Positions 34,134 to 43,316 of a stretch of DNA of 48,159 nucleotides are shown piece by piece (position 1 is the stretch's first letter; the number at the start of each line of letters is the position of its first letter). The notes beneath the pieces are model-generated. The model was not told the origin of the DNA. It saw only the letters and a list, made by a program, of their open reading frames with translations, and ran no database searches. The stretch is from Clostridia bacterium (GTDB lineage Bacteria; Bacillota; Clostridia; Oscillospirales; CAG-272). Position numbers and translations under genes: made by a program. Location of the stretch: the NCBI GenBank assembly GCA_017440665.1, contig JAFSGU010000005.1:1-48159 (forward strand), written 5' to 3'.

Positions 34134-35850
34134 GTTGGTCTACCCGCAGATCATAAGACTTCTCTGTGACTCAATTATCGGAAATGATCCCATTGACCCC
34201 GCTTCCCTTTCGGGTATGATCGTCACTCACACATTCGGTATTGATTATTTGAGAGAAAATCTTTGGGCAGTTGCGGTCATGATAATTGCATTTGCGGCAC
34301 TTATCGGTGTTTTCAAGTATCTTTCGACTCTGCTTAACACGTCAGCCGCCGAAACACTCTGCGAGACTACCCGTAACACCCTTTTCGAAAAGATACAGAG
34401 TCTTCCCTACGCATGGCATACCTCAAATCCTACGGGCGACATTATTCAGAGATGTACCTCCGACGTTGAAACTATCAAGCGTTTCCTGTCAGAGCAGCTG
34501 ACCCAGGTGATCAGCACTGTCATGCTCATCACTCTGTCCATCGTATTCCTTTCAAACATCCACAGTACGTTTGCTATCATTGCAGCAATTTCGATTCCCG
34601 TCGTAGTTGCCTTCTCGGGAGGCTTCCATATACTTATAAGAAAGGGCTTTGCAAAATGTGACGAGAACGAGGGTGTTCTTTCATCTATCGTGCAGGAAAA
34701 CCTTACGGGCGTCAGAGTCGTAAGAGCTTTCGGCAGAGAAAACGCCGAAATCGATAAATTCACAGCACAGAACCGCAAATATACAGGTACTTGGCTGTAC
34801 CTTTGCAAGATCCTTTCCGGATTCTGGGCCGTAAACGACATCATCGCCTGCGTGCAGGTACTGGTCATCATTTTAAGCGGTATTTATCTTTGCGTAGACG
34901 GAAGCATCACCGTCGGCGACTTCTTAGCGGCTGTTTCCTATAACGCTATGCTTACATGGCCCGTACGCCGTCTCGGCAGAATGATATCCGAGATGAGCAA
35001 GGCGACCATCGCCCTTGACCGTCTCGGTTATATCGTAAACGCAGACAGCGAAAAGGATCCCGAAGACGCGCTTGATGCCGATATGAGCGGAGATATCGTG
35101 TTTGACGGTGTTACTTTCTCATACGACGGACGCGAAAACGTGCTTGAAGACGTTTCGTTTAAGATCGAAAGCGGAACCACGCTCGGTATCCTTGGTGGTA
35201 CGGGCAGCGGTAAATCCACTCTCGTACAGCTTCTTTGTAAGCTGTATACTCTTCCCGAGAACGGCGGCAAGATAACGGTGGCAGGAGTTGACATAAATTC
35301 TATCAGCTCAAAGTCCATCAGAGAAAACGTCGGTATCGTACTTCAGGAGCCTTTTCTGTTCTCTCGTACGATATCCGAGAACATTGCCATATCTAAGGAA
35401 GGCGCCACAGAAGAAGAAATAGAGTCGTCAGTTAAGATAGCTTGTCTTGACAAGGCTATTTCCGATTTCAAAAACGGTTACGACACCATCGTAGGTGAAC
35501 GAGGCGTTACTCTTTCCGGAGGTCAGAAGCAGCGCGTTGCCATTGCACGAATACTCCTTCGCGGCACGCCCGTTATCATATTCGACGATTCCCTTTCCGC
35601 TGTCGACGCGGAAACCGACTCTCTTATCCGCGCCGCTATAAAGCGTGAGCTTTCAGGCTCAACAGTCATCATCATTTCTCACAGAATATCCTCCATCATG
35701 CACGCTGATAACATCATCGTTCTTGACAGAGGTAAGATAGCAGAAAACGGTACTCACGATGAGCTTCTGACAAAAGACGGCATCTACAAGCGAGTATTCG
35801 ATCTCCAGCACACAGACAGTTTCAACTACGATGAGGAGGCTGACGTATGA
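34030..35850 (+). CDS. Heterodimeric ABC exporter, degenerate-site half
   Basis: A 606-residue half-transporter: six membrane helices (about 1-320), then a nucleotide-binding domain with Walker A GGTGSGKST (about 387), Q-loop LQEPF, intact signature LSGGQ (about 494) and Walker B IIFDDS. Asp520 replaces the catalytic Glu, as in the noncatalytic half of TM287/288- and BmrCD-type exporters. The start at 34030 follows GGAGAACAAC; the frame opens 12 bases earlier. The next gene overlaps by 4 bp. Substrates are probably drugs or lipids. Confidence 0.9.
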   Translation: MKKSSKLKLILRFMKGSVHIFILSMIATLCVSLLELVYPQIIRLLCDSIIGNDPIDPASLSGMIVTHTFGIDYLRENLWAVAVMIIAFAALIGVFKYLSTLLNTSAAETLCETTRNTLFEKIQSLPYAWHTSNPTGDIIQRCTSDVETIKRFLSEQLTQVISTVMLITLSIVFLSNIHSTFAIIAAISIPVVVAFSGGFHILIRKGFAKCDENEGVLSSIVQENLTGVRVVRAFGRENAEIDKFTAQNRKYTGTWLYLCKILSGFWAVNDIIACVQVLVIILSGIYLCVDGSITVGDFLAAVSYNAMLTWPVRRLGRMISEMSKATIALDRLGYIVNADSEKDPEDALDADMSGDIVFDGVTFSYDGRENVLEDVSFKIESGTTLGILGGTGSGKSTLVQLLCKLYTLPENGGKITVAGVDINSISSKSIRENVGIVLQEPFLFSRTISENIAISKEGATEEEIESSVKIACLDKAISDFKNGYDTIVGERGVTLSGGQKQRVAIARILLRGTPVIIFDDSLSAVDAETDSLIRAAIKRELSGSTVIIISHRISSIMHADNIIVLDRGKIAENGTHDELLTKDGIYKRVFDLQHTDSFNYDEEADV

Positions 35851-37667
35851 AAAAAACAAACGATAACGTAACTAAGCTTCCTTATTTCGGTATTCCTCAG
35901 CTGCTTCCCTACCTGAAGCCCTATGCCGTTCTGATGATAATCATGGTGTTCTTCGGCTTTGCGGGAACCGGAACGGATATTATCATCCCTCTTTTCCAGA
36001 AGTATGCGATCAACAATTTTATCGCAAACGACACGACCCGCGGTATCGTCGGATTTATCATAGGCTACGTGGCTGTAATACTTATTCAGGCAGGCGTAAA
36101 CCTTATTTCAACCTACCTTGCGTGTAAGATTGAGCTTGAGGTTGGACGTGACATGAAGCAGAACAGCTTTGAGCATCTGCAAAGCCTCTCCTTCTCGTAT
36201 TTTAACAGAAACAACACAGGATACATCCACTCACGCGTTATGAGTGACACCGACAGGATCGGTACCCTGGTTTCATGGGGACTTATGGACGGCGTGTGGA
36301 ATCTTTCCTACATCGTGGGCGTTATCGTCATGATGCTCTTCATGAACTGGCGTCTGGGAATCCTCGTTCTGCTTATCATCCCCGTTGCAATTGCTCTGTC
36401 CTGGTTTTTCCAGAAAAAGCTTGTACGTACACACAGGCAGATACGTGAGGAAAACTCTAAGATCACTTCAAACTTCTCCGAGGGTATCAACGGAGCAGAC
36501 ACCATTAAAACCCTCACGGTAGAGGATAAGATCGAGAGAGAATTCCGCGATCAAACAGGTATTATGCGCCGTGTATCAGTAAAAAGCGCACATTACAACG
36601 CGCTGTTCTCGTCCACGCTCACACTTTGCTCCTACACAGCGCTTGCCCTTGTGCTTTGGAGAGGCGGACTTATAACTCAGAAGGGACTCTTTGAGCTTGG
36701 TACTCTTTCGGTATTCATGTCATACGCTCTCAACATAATGGGCCCCGTACAGTGGCTGGTAAGCTCCATCACAATGCTTATCAGCGCTCAGGTAAATATC
36801 GAAAGATACACTTCCCTTATGAATACAAAATCAGACGTTACCGATACCCCCGAGGTAATATCAACATATGGCGACACCTTCTCCCCGAAGCGTGAAAATT
36901 GGGAGGAGCTTCACGGTGATATTGAATTCTGTGACGTTTCCTTTAAGTATCCCGACGGAGAGGAAATGGTGCTTGAGCACTTTAATCTGAAAGTCCCCCG
37001 CGGCACGAACGTTGCGATCGTAGGTGAGACGGGTGCAGGAAAATCAACCCTTGTAAATCTCGTTTGCCGATTCTTTGAGCCTACCGAAGGCGTGGTCAAG
37101 ATAGACGGCAGGGACGCAAAAGAGAGAAGCCAGCTTTGGCTCCACTCAAACATCGGTTACGTACTGCAAACGCCCCATCTTTTCTCGGGAACCATCAGAG
37201 ACAACCTCCGTTACGGAAAGACAGATGCAACTGACGAAGAGATCATGGCGGCTCTTAAGACCGTTTCTGCCGATAAGATAATCGACAGACTTGAAGGCGG
37301 TCTTGACAGCGAAGCAGGCGAAGGCGGCGGAAACCTTTCAACCGGTGAAAAGCAGCTTATTTCCTTCGCACGCGCTATTCTTTCAGATCCCAAGATACTT
37401 ATCCTTGACGAGGCTACATCATCCGTAGATACGGAGACAGAGCGACTGATCCAAGATGCGGTTGAGACTGTTATCTCCGAGCGCACCTCATTTATTATCG
37501 CTCACAGACTGTCTACTATCGTAAACTGCGACATCATCCTGGCGGTTCGTGACGGTAAGATAGTTGAGTCCGGTACACACCGTGAGCTTATGAAGGCAAA
37601 GGGATATTACCACAGCCTTTATATGCGTCAGTTTGAGGACGAGGCTTTCGAAAAGCTTGAAGGATGA
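35847..37667 (+). CDS. Heterodimeric ABC exporter, catalytic half
   Basis: A 606-residue partner of the preceding protein with the same TMD-NBD layout. Walker A is GETGAGKST and Walker B is ILILDEATSSVD with the catalytic Glu intact, but its signature is degenerate (NLSTGEKQ instead of LSGGQ). Combined with the partner's altered Walker B, this gives one working and one degenerate ATP site, the expected complementarity. The ATGA overlap makes the pair translationally coupled. Confidence 0.92.
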   Translation: MKKTNDNVTKLPYFGIPQLLPYLKPYAVLMIIMVFFGFAGTGTDIIIPLFQKYAINNFIANDTTRGIVGFIIGYVAVILIQAGVNLISTYLACKIELEVGRDMKQNSFEHLQSLSFSYFNRNNTGYIHSRVMSDTDRIGTLVSWGLMDGVWNLSYIVGVIVMMLFMNWRLGILVLLIIPVAIALSWFFQKKLVRTHRQIREENSKITSNFSEGINGADTIKTLTVEDKIEREFRDQTGIMRRVSVKSAHYNALFSSTLTLCSYTALALVLWRGGLITQKGLFELGTLSVFMSYALNIMGPVQWLVSSITMLISAQVNIERYTSLMNTKSDVTDTPEVISTYGDTFSPKRENWEELHGDIEFCDVSFKYPDGEEMVLEHFNLKVPRGTNVAIVGETGAGKSTLVNLVCRFFEPTEGVVKIDGRDAKERSQLWLHSNIGYVLQTPHLFSGTIRDNLRYGKTDATDEEIMAALKTVSADKIIDRLEGGLDSEAGEGGGNLSTGEKQLISFARAILSDPKILILDEATSSVDTETERLIQDAVETVISERTSFIIAHRLSTIVNCDIILAVRDGKIVESGTHRELMKAKGYYHSLYMRQFEDEAFEKLEG

Positions 37668-37681
37668 TATAACGAATATGA

Positions 37682-37717
37682 CAAACACCCACTTACCGAA
37701 CGGTAAGTGGGTGTTTG
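37682..37717. terminator. Terminator after the ABC exporter
   Basis: A 16-bp perfect stem with a GAAC loop, 14 bp after the stop. T-rich but interrupted tails on both strands; it may also stop the convergent DUF4279 gene. Confidence 0.75.
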
Positions 37718-37731
37718 TATTGTGATACGAT

Positions 37732-38097
37732 TTAGGGAGCCATTATATCTATAACCAATTCTATCTTCATTTCTCCAAGCTTGCTGAGCAAACTACTGTC
37801 AATAGATATAATTTTTTGATATGTTTCAACATAGTGCGCTATAACCAAATAGACATCATTCTTAAACTCTGAAAGTTTTGAAATGAATTCTTTTTTCTCA
37901 TATAGCCTTCTTATCAAATTATCAATAACACCGTTTAAACTTTCATCATCTGCTTCTTCCGTATATGTCCACGACGTCATTCTTCCCTTTTCTGTTTCAT
38001 TGGGCTTGCCAATAACATCAGGTGAAAGCTGAAGATTTTCTCTTATGAGTTCGGCGTCCAGATCGTTGCTAAATATTCTAAGATGTACGAAATTCAT
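37732..38097 (-). CDS. DUF4279-like protein
   Basis: A 121-residue protein whose N-terminus (FVHLRIFSNDLDAELIRENLQLSPD) resembles DUF4279 proteins, small alpha/beta proteins of unknown role that some genomes carry near toxin-immunity loci. The start at 38097 follows GGAGGGG. The gene and its upstream region are visibly richer in A/T than the neighbours, which suggests separate ancestry. No toxin gene is adjacent. Confidence 0.6.
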   Translation of the reverse strand: MNFVHLRIFSNDLDAELIRENLQLSPDVIGKPNETEKGRMTSWTYTEEADDESLNGVIDNLIRRLYEKKEFISKLSEFKNDVYLVIAHYVETYQKIISIDSSLLSKLGEMKIELVIDIMAP

Positions 38098-38116
38098 AAT
38101 CCCCTCCATTTAGTGT

Positions 38117-38145
38117 TAATCAAGTTACTGATTAGTACGATCGTA
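38117..38145. promoter_or_regulatory. Operator-like palindromes upstream of the DUF4279-like gene
   Basis: TAATCA/TGATTA with an interval of 6 (38117-38134) and the perfect TACGATCGTA (38136-38145) lie between the promoter and the start codon. They could bind a repressor. Confidence 0.35.
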
Positions 38146-38173
38146 TCGTTATGTAGGTTTGATAACCACCTAT

Positions 38174-38203
38174 ATTTTAGTACACATAATGATTAATTGT
38201 CAA
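38174..38203 (-). promoter_or_regulatory. Sigma-A promoter of the DUF4279-like gene
   Basis: Consensus TTGACA (38198-38203), 18-bp spacer, TAAAAT (38174-38179) on the minus strand. Confidence 0.7.
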
Positions 38204-38251
38204 ATAGCAAAGATGACAAAAAACAGCAATTGATATTGTAAATGTGCAACA

Positions 38252-38282
38252 AGCCTCCGACGAGGTTTAACCGTCGGAGGCT
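38252..38282 (-). terminator. Hairpin after rsmA
   Basis: An 11-bp perfect GC-rich stem 19 bp past the rsmA stop. The minus-strand tail is only modestly T-rich. Confidence 0.6.
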
Positions 38283-38301
38283 GTCTTTATTTGTATTAAA
38301 T

Positions 38302-39231
38302 TTATCTGTTCAACAGATCTGCAAGTATGCAGAAATCACGTGGTGATAACCTTTCGCCTCTGATATCTACTCTCATGCCTGCCGCTTCAAGTACCTCTGT
38401 GATCTTATCCTTGGGATACTTAGCACTTACCGCATTTACAAATGTCTTTCTTCTTTGTGCAAAGGCAAGACCTATAAGCTCAACCGTCTTTTTGCCGAGA
38501 GTATCGGGATCAAGAGGTGACGTCTTATATTCGGGATATATCTGGCAGATACCGCCGTGAGGGATGATTCCTATTACCGCTGAAGCCACTTTAGGTGCGG
38601 GATGGAAATTACCCGCAGACACGTTAAGAAGCTTCTCTACGTCCGCTCTGAGTGCGAGAGAGGCTGTTACCGAGCCGTACTCACTGTCACCCGCTTCGGA
38701 AGCCAGTCTGTCTGCCACCTCAAGCTGAATCATAACGGTTATAGCAGCATAAGGAAGTGGTGCTGACATGGGGAAAGACTCAACCAGCTTCATTATAACG
38801 GGAGAAGTAATATAATACGGCAGGTTTGCACAAACGCTGAGTGTACCGCCCGCAGAGAGAATATCTCCGAATTTTTCTTCGATAAAGGTGGGGAGGTCAA
38901 CGTTCATGATGTCGCTTTCAACGACTTCTACGTTATCATAGTCCGCAAGGCTTTCACCGAGCAGGGGGATAAGACCGCGGTCTATCTCAACGGCAACTAC
39001 TCTGTCGTACATCTCGGCAAGTCTGCAGGTAAGCGCACCTACACCGGGACCGATCTCAAGAACTGCATGAGGTCCGTCGCCGGGTGTTGACGCCGCAAGA
39101 GCGTATGAATTCTCCGCTATCATGCGAGGAACTGAGGGATTTATAAGAAAGTTCTGACCGAATGCCTTCTTAGGCGCAAGACCGTATTTATCAAGAAGGC
39201 GCTTGACCTCCGAACGGTTACAAAGATCCAT
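38302..39231 (-). CDS. rsmA: 16S rRNA dimethyladenosine transferase (KsgA)
   Basis: A 309-residue SAM-dependent enzyme that dimethylates the two adenines of the 3'-terminal 16S hairpin. Signatures are KKAFGQNFLINP, the SAM loop VLEIGPGVGALT, and the catalytic NLPY in ANLPYYITSP. A C-terminal RNA-binding helical domain is present. It is monocistronic here. Confidence 0.96.
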   Translation of the reverse strand: MDLCNRSEVKRLLDKYGLAPKKAFGQNFLINPSVPRMIAENSYALAASTPGDGPHAVLEIGPGVGALTCRLAEMYDRVVAVEIDRGLIPLLGESLADYDNVEVVESDIMNVDLPTFIEEKFGDILSAGGTLSVCANLPYYITSPVIMKLVESFPMSAPLPYAAITVMIQLEVADRLASEAGDSEYGSVTASLALRADVEKLLNVSAGNFHPAPKVASAVIGIIPHGGICQIYPEYKTSPLDPDTLGKKTVELIGLAFAQRRKTFVNAVSAKYPKDKITEVLEAAGMRVDIRGERLSPRDFCILADLLNR

Positions 39232-39276
39232 ATGTTTTATCCTTTCACGTTTACTGACAGGCTTTCATCAAGATCA

Positions 39277-39453
39277 GGTTATCGCACTAAAGTGAAAATG
39301 AACAAAAAAATGTAGGGGGCGACGTCCTCGACGCCCCGTTTCGTTGGCTAAGACATATTATATGTCCTTAGGCCTTCGTTACGGACCGTCGGGGACGCCG
39401 GTCCCTACGAACAACTCTGCGTATTGCCGATTATTTTTTTATGCGACAGCACC
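39277..39453. repeat. Intergenic repeat cluster with MITE-like right end
   Basis: Between rsmA and the epimerase gene. Bases 39312-39408 form a 97-bp inverted repeat with GTAGGG ends (GTAGGGGGCGACGTCC and its imperfect complement) around an inner palindrome (GGCTAAG...CTTAGGCC). The sequence ATGCGACAGCACC at 39441-39453 matches the terminal repeat of the element at 27719-27939, and GGTTATCGCAC at 39277 is a weak candidate for the other end. No clear target duplication. Confidence 0.5.
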
Positions 39454-39466
39454 ATCTTTAACGTTA

Positions 39467-40333
39467 TCAAATTACGGAAACGCTGTATCCTACGGTAAAT
39501 TCTTCACCCGCGGATATTTTCTTAGCGTATTTCTTGTCCTCGGCAAGTCCGCTTTCCTTTACGTTTGCGGGAAGACCGCACCAGGGCTCAAGGCACACGA
39601 AGGGTGCGTTAAGCTTTATGGGAGTCCACACTCCAAGAGCATCAAAGCCCTTGAAGCGGAAGCGGAAGCCGTGTCCGTCGACTGTAGAAACAAGATCGAC
39701 TACCTTTGACGGAAGCTTTTCGATGATCATCGCGTCCTCGTCAAAGTCGGAATACTTAAGAGGAAGAATATTATCCTTTATACGGTGAAGCTTCGGTACA
39801 CTGTCGTCCATATATCCGTTCTTTGTAACGGACATAACAGCTCCCCTTGCATTCTGGAATCTGAGAACGTAATCCTCAAACTCTCCGCCTTCGGGAAGAG
39901 GAACGCGGAATGCAGGATGACCACCAAGGCAGAAGACTGCGTCATTTTCGCTCGTTACCGTATAGGTGGTGGAAAATCCGTTCTCGCTGAGACGGTGTGC
40001 CACGCGCAGTGTATACTTTGCAGGATAATTTTTCAGCGTTTCCTCGCTCCACTTATGTTCAAATACTATAAAGTCGGGAGCAAGCTCAACAACCTTGAAT
40101 CTCTCACCACGTACGATGCCGTGCTTGGGCATAGGATACTCTACACCGTCGTAGGTGACCTTACCGTTTAAGGACGAGCATACTGCGGGGAACAAATGAG
40201 GCGCCTGACCGGACCAATACTTTGAGTCTCCGTCCCATACGTACTCAATTCCGTCTGTAACAAAGGATATAAGCTCGCCGCCGCGGTCTGAGCATTCCGC
40301 AGTGGACATTGCTGTTTGTAATGTGTAAGTCAT
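39467..40333 (-). CDS. Aldose 1-epimerase family protein (LacX-like)
   Basis: A 288-residue galactose-mutarotase-fold protein. The LacX-type features are HLFPAVCSSLNG, the HGIVRGERF histidine and CLGGHPAFRVP. It would interconvert sugar anomers, but substrate preference is not clear, and no lac or gal genes are adjacent. The start at 40333 follows GGAGCGCATT; the longer frame adds 13 unlikely residues. Confidence 0.85.
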   Translation of the reverse strand: MTYTLQTAMSTAECSDRGGELISFVTDGIEYVWDGDSKYWSGQAPHLFPAVCSSLNGKVTYDGVEYPMPKHGIVRGERFKVVELAPDFIVFEHKWSEETLKNYPAKYTLRVAHRLSENGFSTTYTVTSENDAVFCLGGHPAFRVPLPEGGEFEDYVLRFQNARGAVMSVTKNGYMDDSVPKLHRIKDNILPLKYSDFDEDAMIIEKLPSKVVDLVSTVDGHGFRFRFKGFDALGVWTPIKLNAPFVCLEPWCGLPANVKESGLAEDKKYAKKISAGEEFTVGYSVSVI

Positions 40334-40394
40334 AATGCGCTCCGTTCCGCCGAGCTTGTCGGCTGATGTCAAGATTCAGAGAATTATTTCCGAA

Positions 40395-41786
40395 TCAGAA
40401 TCTGATCTTAGCTGCAAGATACTCTCTGAGAGATGTCATGGGAACTCTTTCCTGCTCCATGGTGTCACGGTCACGAACTGTTACGCAGCCGTCTGTCTCA
40501 GACTCAAAGTCATATGTAATGCAGTAGGGAGTACCGATCTCGTCCTGTCTTCTGTATCTCTTACCGATAGAGCCTGCCTCGTCATAGTCAACCATGAAGT
40601 CGCGGGAGAGCTCGTCGCAGAGCTTGCTTGCCTGCTCGGAAAGCTTCTTGGAGAGAGGAAGGACTGCCGCCTTGAAGGGAGCAAGAACGGGATGGAAGTG
40701 GAGAACAACACGTGTGTCGTTCTTAGCCTCGTCAACGATCTCCTCGTCGTAAGCCTCTGTGAGGATGGTGAGGAAGAGACGCTCTACGCCGAGAGAAGGC
40801 TCGATAACGTAGGGGATGTATCTTTCGTTGGTCTCGGGATCGAAGTAGTCAAGGCTCTTACCGCTTGTGTTGATGTGCTGTGTGAGGTCGTAGTCAGTTC
40901 TGTCTGCGATACCCCAAAGCTCGCCCCAACCGAAGGGGAAAAGGTACTCGAAGTCGGTTGTTGCCTTGGAATAGAAGCTGAGCTCCTCGGGAGAGTGGTC
41001 GCGGAGACGGAGGTTCTCTTCCTTGATGTTAAGGCTGAGGAGCCAGTCGCGGCAGAAGCCTCTCCAGTACTCGAACCACTCAAGGTCTGTGCCGGGCTTG
41101 CAGAAGAACTCAAGCTCCATCTGCTCGAACTCACGTACACGGAAGATAAAGTTACCGGGAGTGATCTCGTTTCTGAAGGACTTACCAACCTGCGCTACAC
41201 CGAAGGGAACCTTCTTACGGCTTGTTCTCTGTATGTTAGCGAAGTTTACGAAGATACCCTGTGCAGTCTCGGGACGGAGATAGATCTCAGCCTTGGAGTC
41301 CTCTGTTACACCCTGGAAGGTCTTGAACATAAGGTTGAACTGTCTGATATCGGTGAAGTTATGCTTACCGCAATCGGGACAGGGGATCTGCTTTTCATTG
41401 ATGTAATCCATCATCTGCTGGTTGGTCCAACCTGCAACGTTTGTACCGTCAAAATTCTCGATGAGGTTATCCGCTCTGTGACGGGTCTTACATTCCTTAC
41501 AGTCCATAAGGGGGTCGGAGAATCCGCTAAGGTGACCGGATGCGATCCATGTCTGGGGATTCATAAGGATAGCTGAATCAAGACCTACGTTCAGCTTATT
41601 CTCACGGATAAACTTCTGCCTCCATGCATCCTTGATGTTGTTCTTAAGCTCAACACCGAGAGGACCGTAGTCCCATGTGTTGGCAAGACCGCCGTAGATC
41701 TCACTGCCGGGATATACAAATCCTCTGGACTTGCAGAGAGCAACGATCTTATCCATTGTCTTTTCAGTATTCTTCATGCGTGCCAT
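40395..41786 (-). CDS. glyS: Glycyl-tRNA synthetase, dimeric type
   Basis: A 463-residue class II synthetase of the single-chain (alpha2) type. Motifs include [23 protein letters not shown], a [11 protein letters not shown] zinc-type segment with a second CPDCG, motif 2 in FRNEITPG and motif 3 in [16 protein letters not shown] is 11 bases before the ATG. The gap to the next gene is 68 bp, too short for a T-box. Confidence 0.95.
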   Translation of the reverse strand: MARMKNTEKTMDKIVALCKSRGFVYPGSEIYGGLANTWDYGPLGVELKNNIKDAWRQKFIRENKLNVGLDSAILMNPQTWIASGHLSGFSDPLMDCKECKTRHRADNLIENFDGTNVAGWTNQQMMDYINEKQIPCPDCGKHNFTDIRQFNLMFKTFQGVTEDSKAEIYLRPETAQGIFVNFANIQRTSRKKVPFGVAQVGKSFRNEITPGNFIFRVREFEQMELEFFCKPGTDLEWFEYWRGFCRDWLLSLNIKEENLRLRDHSPEELSFYSKATTDFEYLFPFGWGELWGIADRTDYDLTQHINTSGKSLDYFDPETNERYIPYVIEPSLGVERLFLTILTEAYDEEIVDEAKNDTRVVLHFHPVLAPFKAAVLPLSKKLSEQASKLCDELSRDFMVDYDEAGSIGKRYRRQDEIGTPYCITYDFESETDGCVTVRDRDTMEQERVPMTSLREYLAAKIRF

Positions 41787-41854
41787 TTTTTCAAATTCCT
41801 TTCAATTTCAATATGTGTATATTTATATATTGATTGACATGATCTATCGTGTGT

Positions 41855-43264
41855 TTAACCCGCAGCTCCTGTGGTCTCGTCCGACATGGACGCAGAAGCA
41901 TCTTTTCCCCTGCTGCTTGCTCTGTACCTTTCAAACTGAGAAAGTGCAGCCTTGACGTCGGGACGGAACAAACCTTCATCATCGGAATACGTTCCCGGAT
42001 AATTAAGCTCTACGTAGTCAAAATACTGTATAGCCTCAAGCATTGACTTATAGAACTCAGTATCCTCGGCATTGAAATCGGATCCGATAGTTGCTTTAGT
42101 TGCGTAAGGATCGTTTATATCATACTTATAGTCCTGCGCGGGAGTTCCGTCGGGATTGTCTATATAACTGAGAGTAGTAAGCTTATTGAGATTCTTCTCA
42201 AGCTCTTTAACCTCCGTAGCGGATGCTTTAAAGAGATACTGCTCGACTATCTCAAGAATATACTTTGATTTTACATCTATATCAGCGGCGCTCTTTTCAT
42301 CAAAGCCGTTGATGGCATCCACCGTATCCTTACCGAATTCGTGTTTGCCCTTTTTAAGTGCAAGATGCTTTTCTTCAGCCTCGGTCTCAGACTCGGATGA
42401 GCTTTCCTTAGTACTCTCAGCTTCGGTACCGCTTGAGTCTCCGTCGCTTGAATCCTCATCTGCAGGCTGAACAGATACGTAATCTTCCTTAGACAGGTAG
42501 ATATTACTGTCAAGCTCAAAGTCAACGCCACCGAGAACGTCGGCGATCTTTTTCTGATGCGCTGCGTCAAGAACAAAGCGGTAATCTATCTCAAGACCTG
42601 TCATGACGCTGATAAATTCAGACAAGGTATCAAGTCCGTAAAGACCGTACACCTCTCCGAGATCGCTCTCTCCGCAGGGGGCTGTGACCGCAGTTTCGGG
42701 AGAGATATAGCAGGAAACGTATTCCCTGTTTTCCTTATCGGCGCGAACGAGGACGATCCACGTTGCTCTGATGTAGCGGATGTCCGTTTTAAGAACGCTG
42801 TCGGGCTCTTTTATCTCCTTGGGTTCATCCTTAGCACGGGACTTTGACGTGGTGGTCTCGCTTGCTTTCGCACTCTCAGCATTCTCAGTCTCGTCCTTTT
42901 TGTTTGTCTCCGCAGGCTTCTTCGTCTCTTCGGTGTCGGTAGCCTTTTTATTGGCTTCATCAACTATCTTCTGGATATCCTCAAGTGTCGTGTAATAGTT
43001 GGTATAGAGGTCAGGTCTGTAGTCTGTTCCCACAAAGAGCATCGTAAAGGATTCTCCGTCGGGGACCTTCAAGCCGTCGGGAAGCTTATCATCGTCATCA
43101 TCCGTCTCTTCGGGAGCATTGATGACGGGAGTATCAGATCTGTTTCCGTCAAGGATGTCAGTTATGATACCGGACAGATATTTTGTTGTAAAAAAGCCGA
43201 TTATACCGAACACGAGCGCGGCTATAAGTAACGTTATCAAAAAATTTTTAAATGCAGACAACAT
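41855..43264 (-). CDS. Degenerate LytR-CpsA-Psr-like membrane-anchored protein
   Basis: A 469-residue protein. One membrane helix (about 7-29) is followed by an extracytoplasmic LCP-like domain: FTMLFVGTDYRPD, TDIRYIRATWIVLVRADKE, SEFISVMTGLEIDYRFVLD and IADVLGGVDFEL. Three low-complexity Ser/Glu/Lys/Thr insertions interrupt it, around 105-155 and 270-300, with an Asp run near 55. The usual SIPRD arginine segment reads CYISPETAV, so pyrophosphatase/ligase activity of LCP enzymes is doubtful. Immediately downstream of queH. Confidence 0.6.
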   Translation of the reverse strand: MLSAFKNFLITLLIAALVFGIIGFFTTKYLSGIITDILDGNRSDTPVINAPEETDDDDDKLPDGLKVPDGESFTMLFVGTDYRPDLYTNYYTTLEDIQKIVDEANKKATDTEETKKPAETNKKDETENAESAKASETTTSKSRAKDEPKEIKEPDSVLKTDIRYIRATWIVLVRADKENREYVSCYISPETAVTAPCGESDLGEVYGLYGLDTLSEFISVMTGLEIDYRFVLDAAHQKKIADVLGGVDFELDSNIYLSKEDYVSVQPADEDSSDGDSSGTEAESTKESSSESETEAEEKHLALKKGKHEFGKDTVDAINGFDEKSAADIDVKSKYILEIVEQYLFKASATEVKELEKNLNKLTTLSYIDNPDGTPAQDYKYDINDPYATKATIGSDFNAEDTEFYKSMLEAIQYFDYVELNYPGTYSDDEGLFRPDVKAALSQFERYRASSRGKDASASMSDETTGAAG

Positions 43265-43316
43265 GACAATTTCCTATCTGCAGCATCGCTGCCTTTTAAC
43301 ATCAAATCGGAGCGTG

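Noticed and set aside
40335..41576. A 413-codon open frame on the plus strand
   Set aside because: It lies wholly opposite glyS, whose motifs are unambiguous. Long antisense frames arise from codon bias in conserved genes, and this one has no recognisable domain.
41787..41854. T-box leader for glyS, glnS or gltX
   Set aside because: The upstream gaps (68, 32 and about 45 bp) are too short for a T-box, and no specifier-loop or antiterminator sequence is visible.
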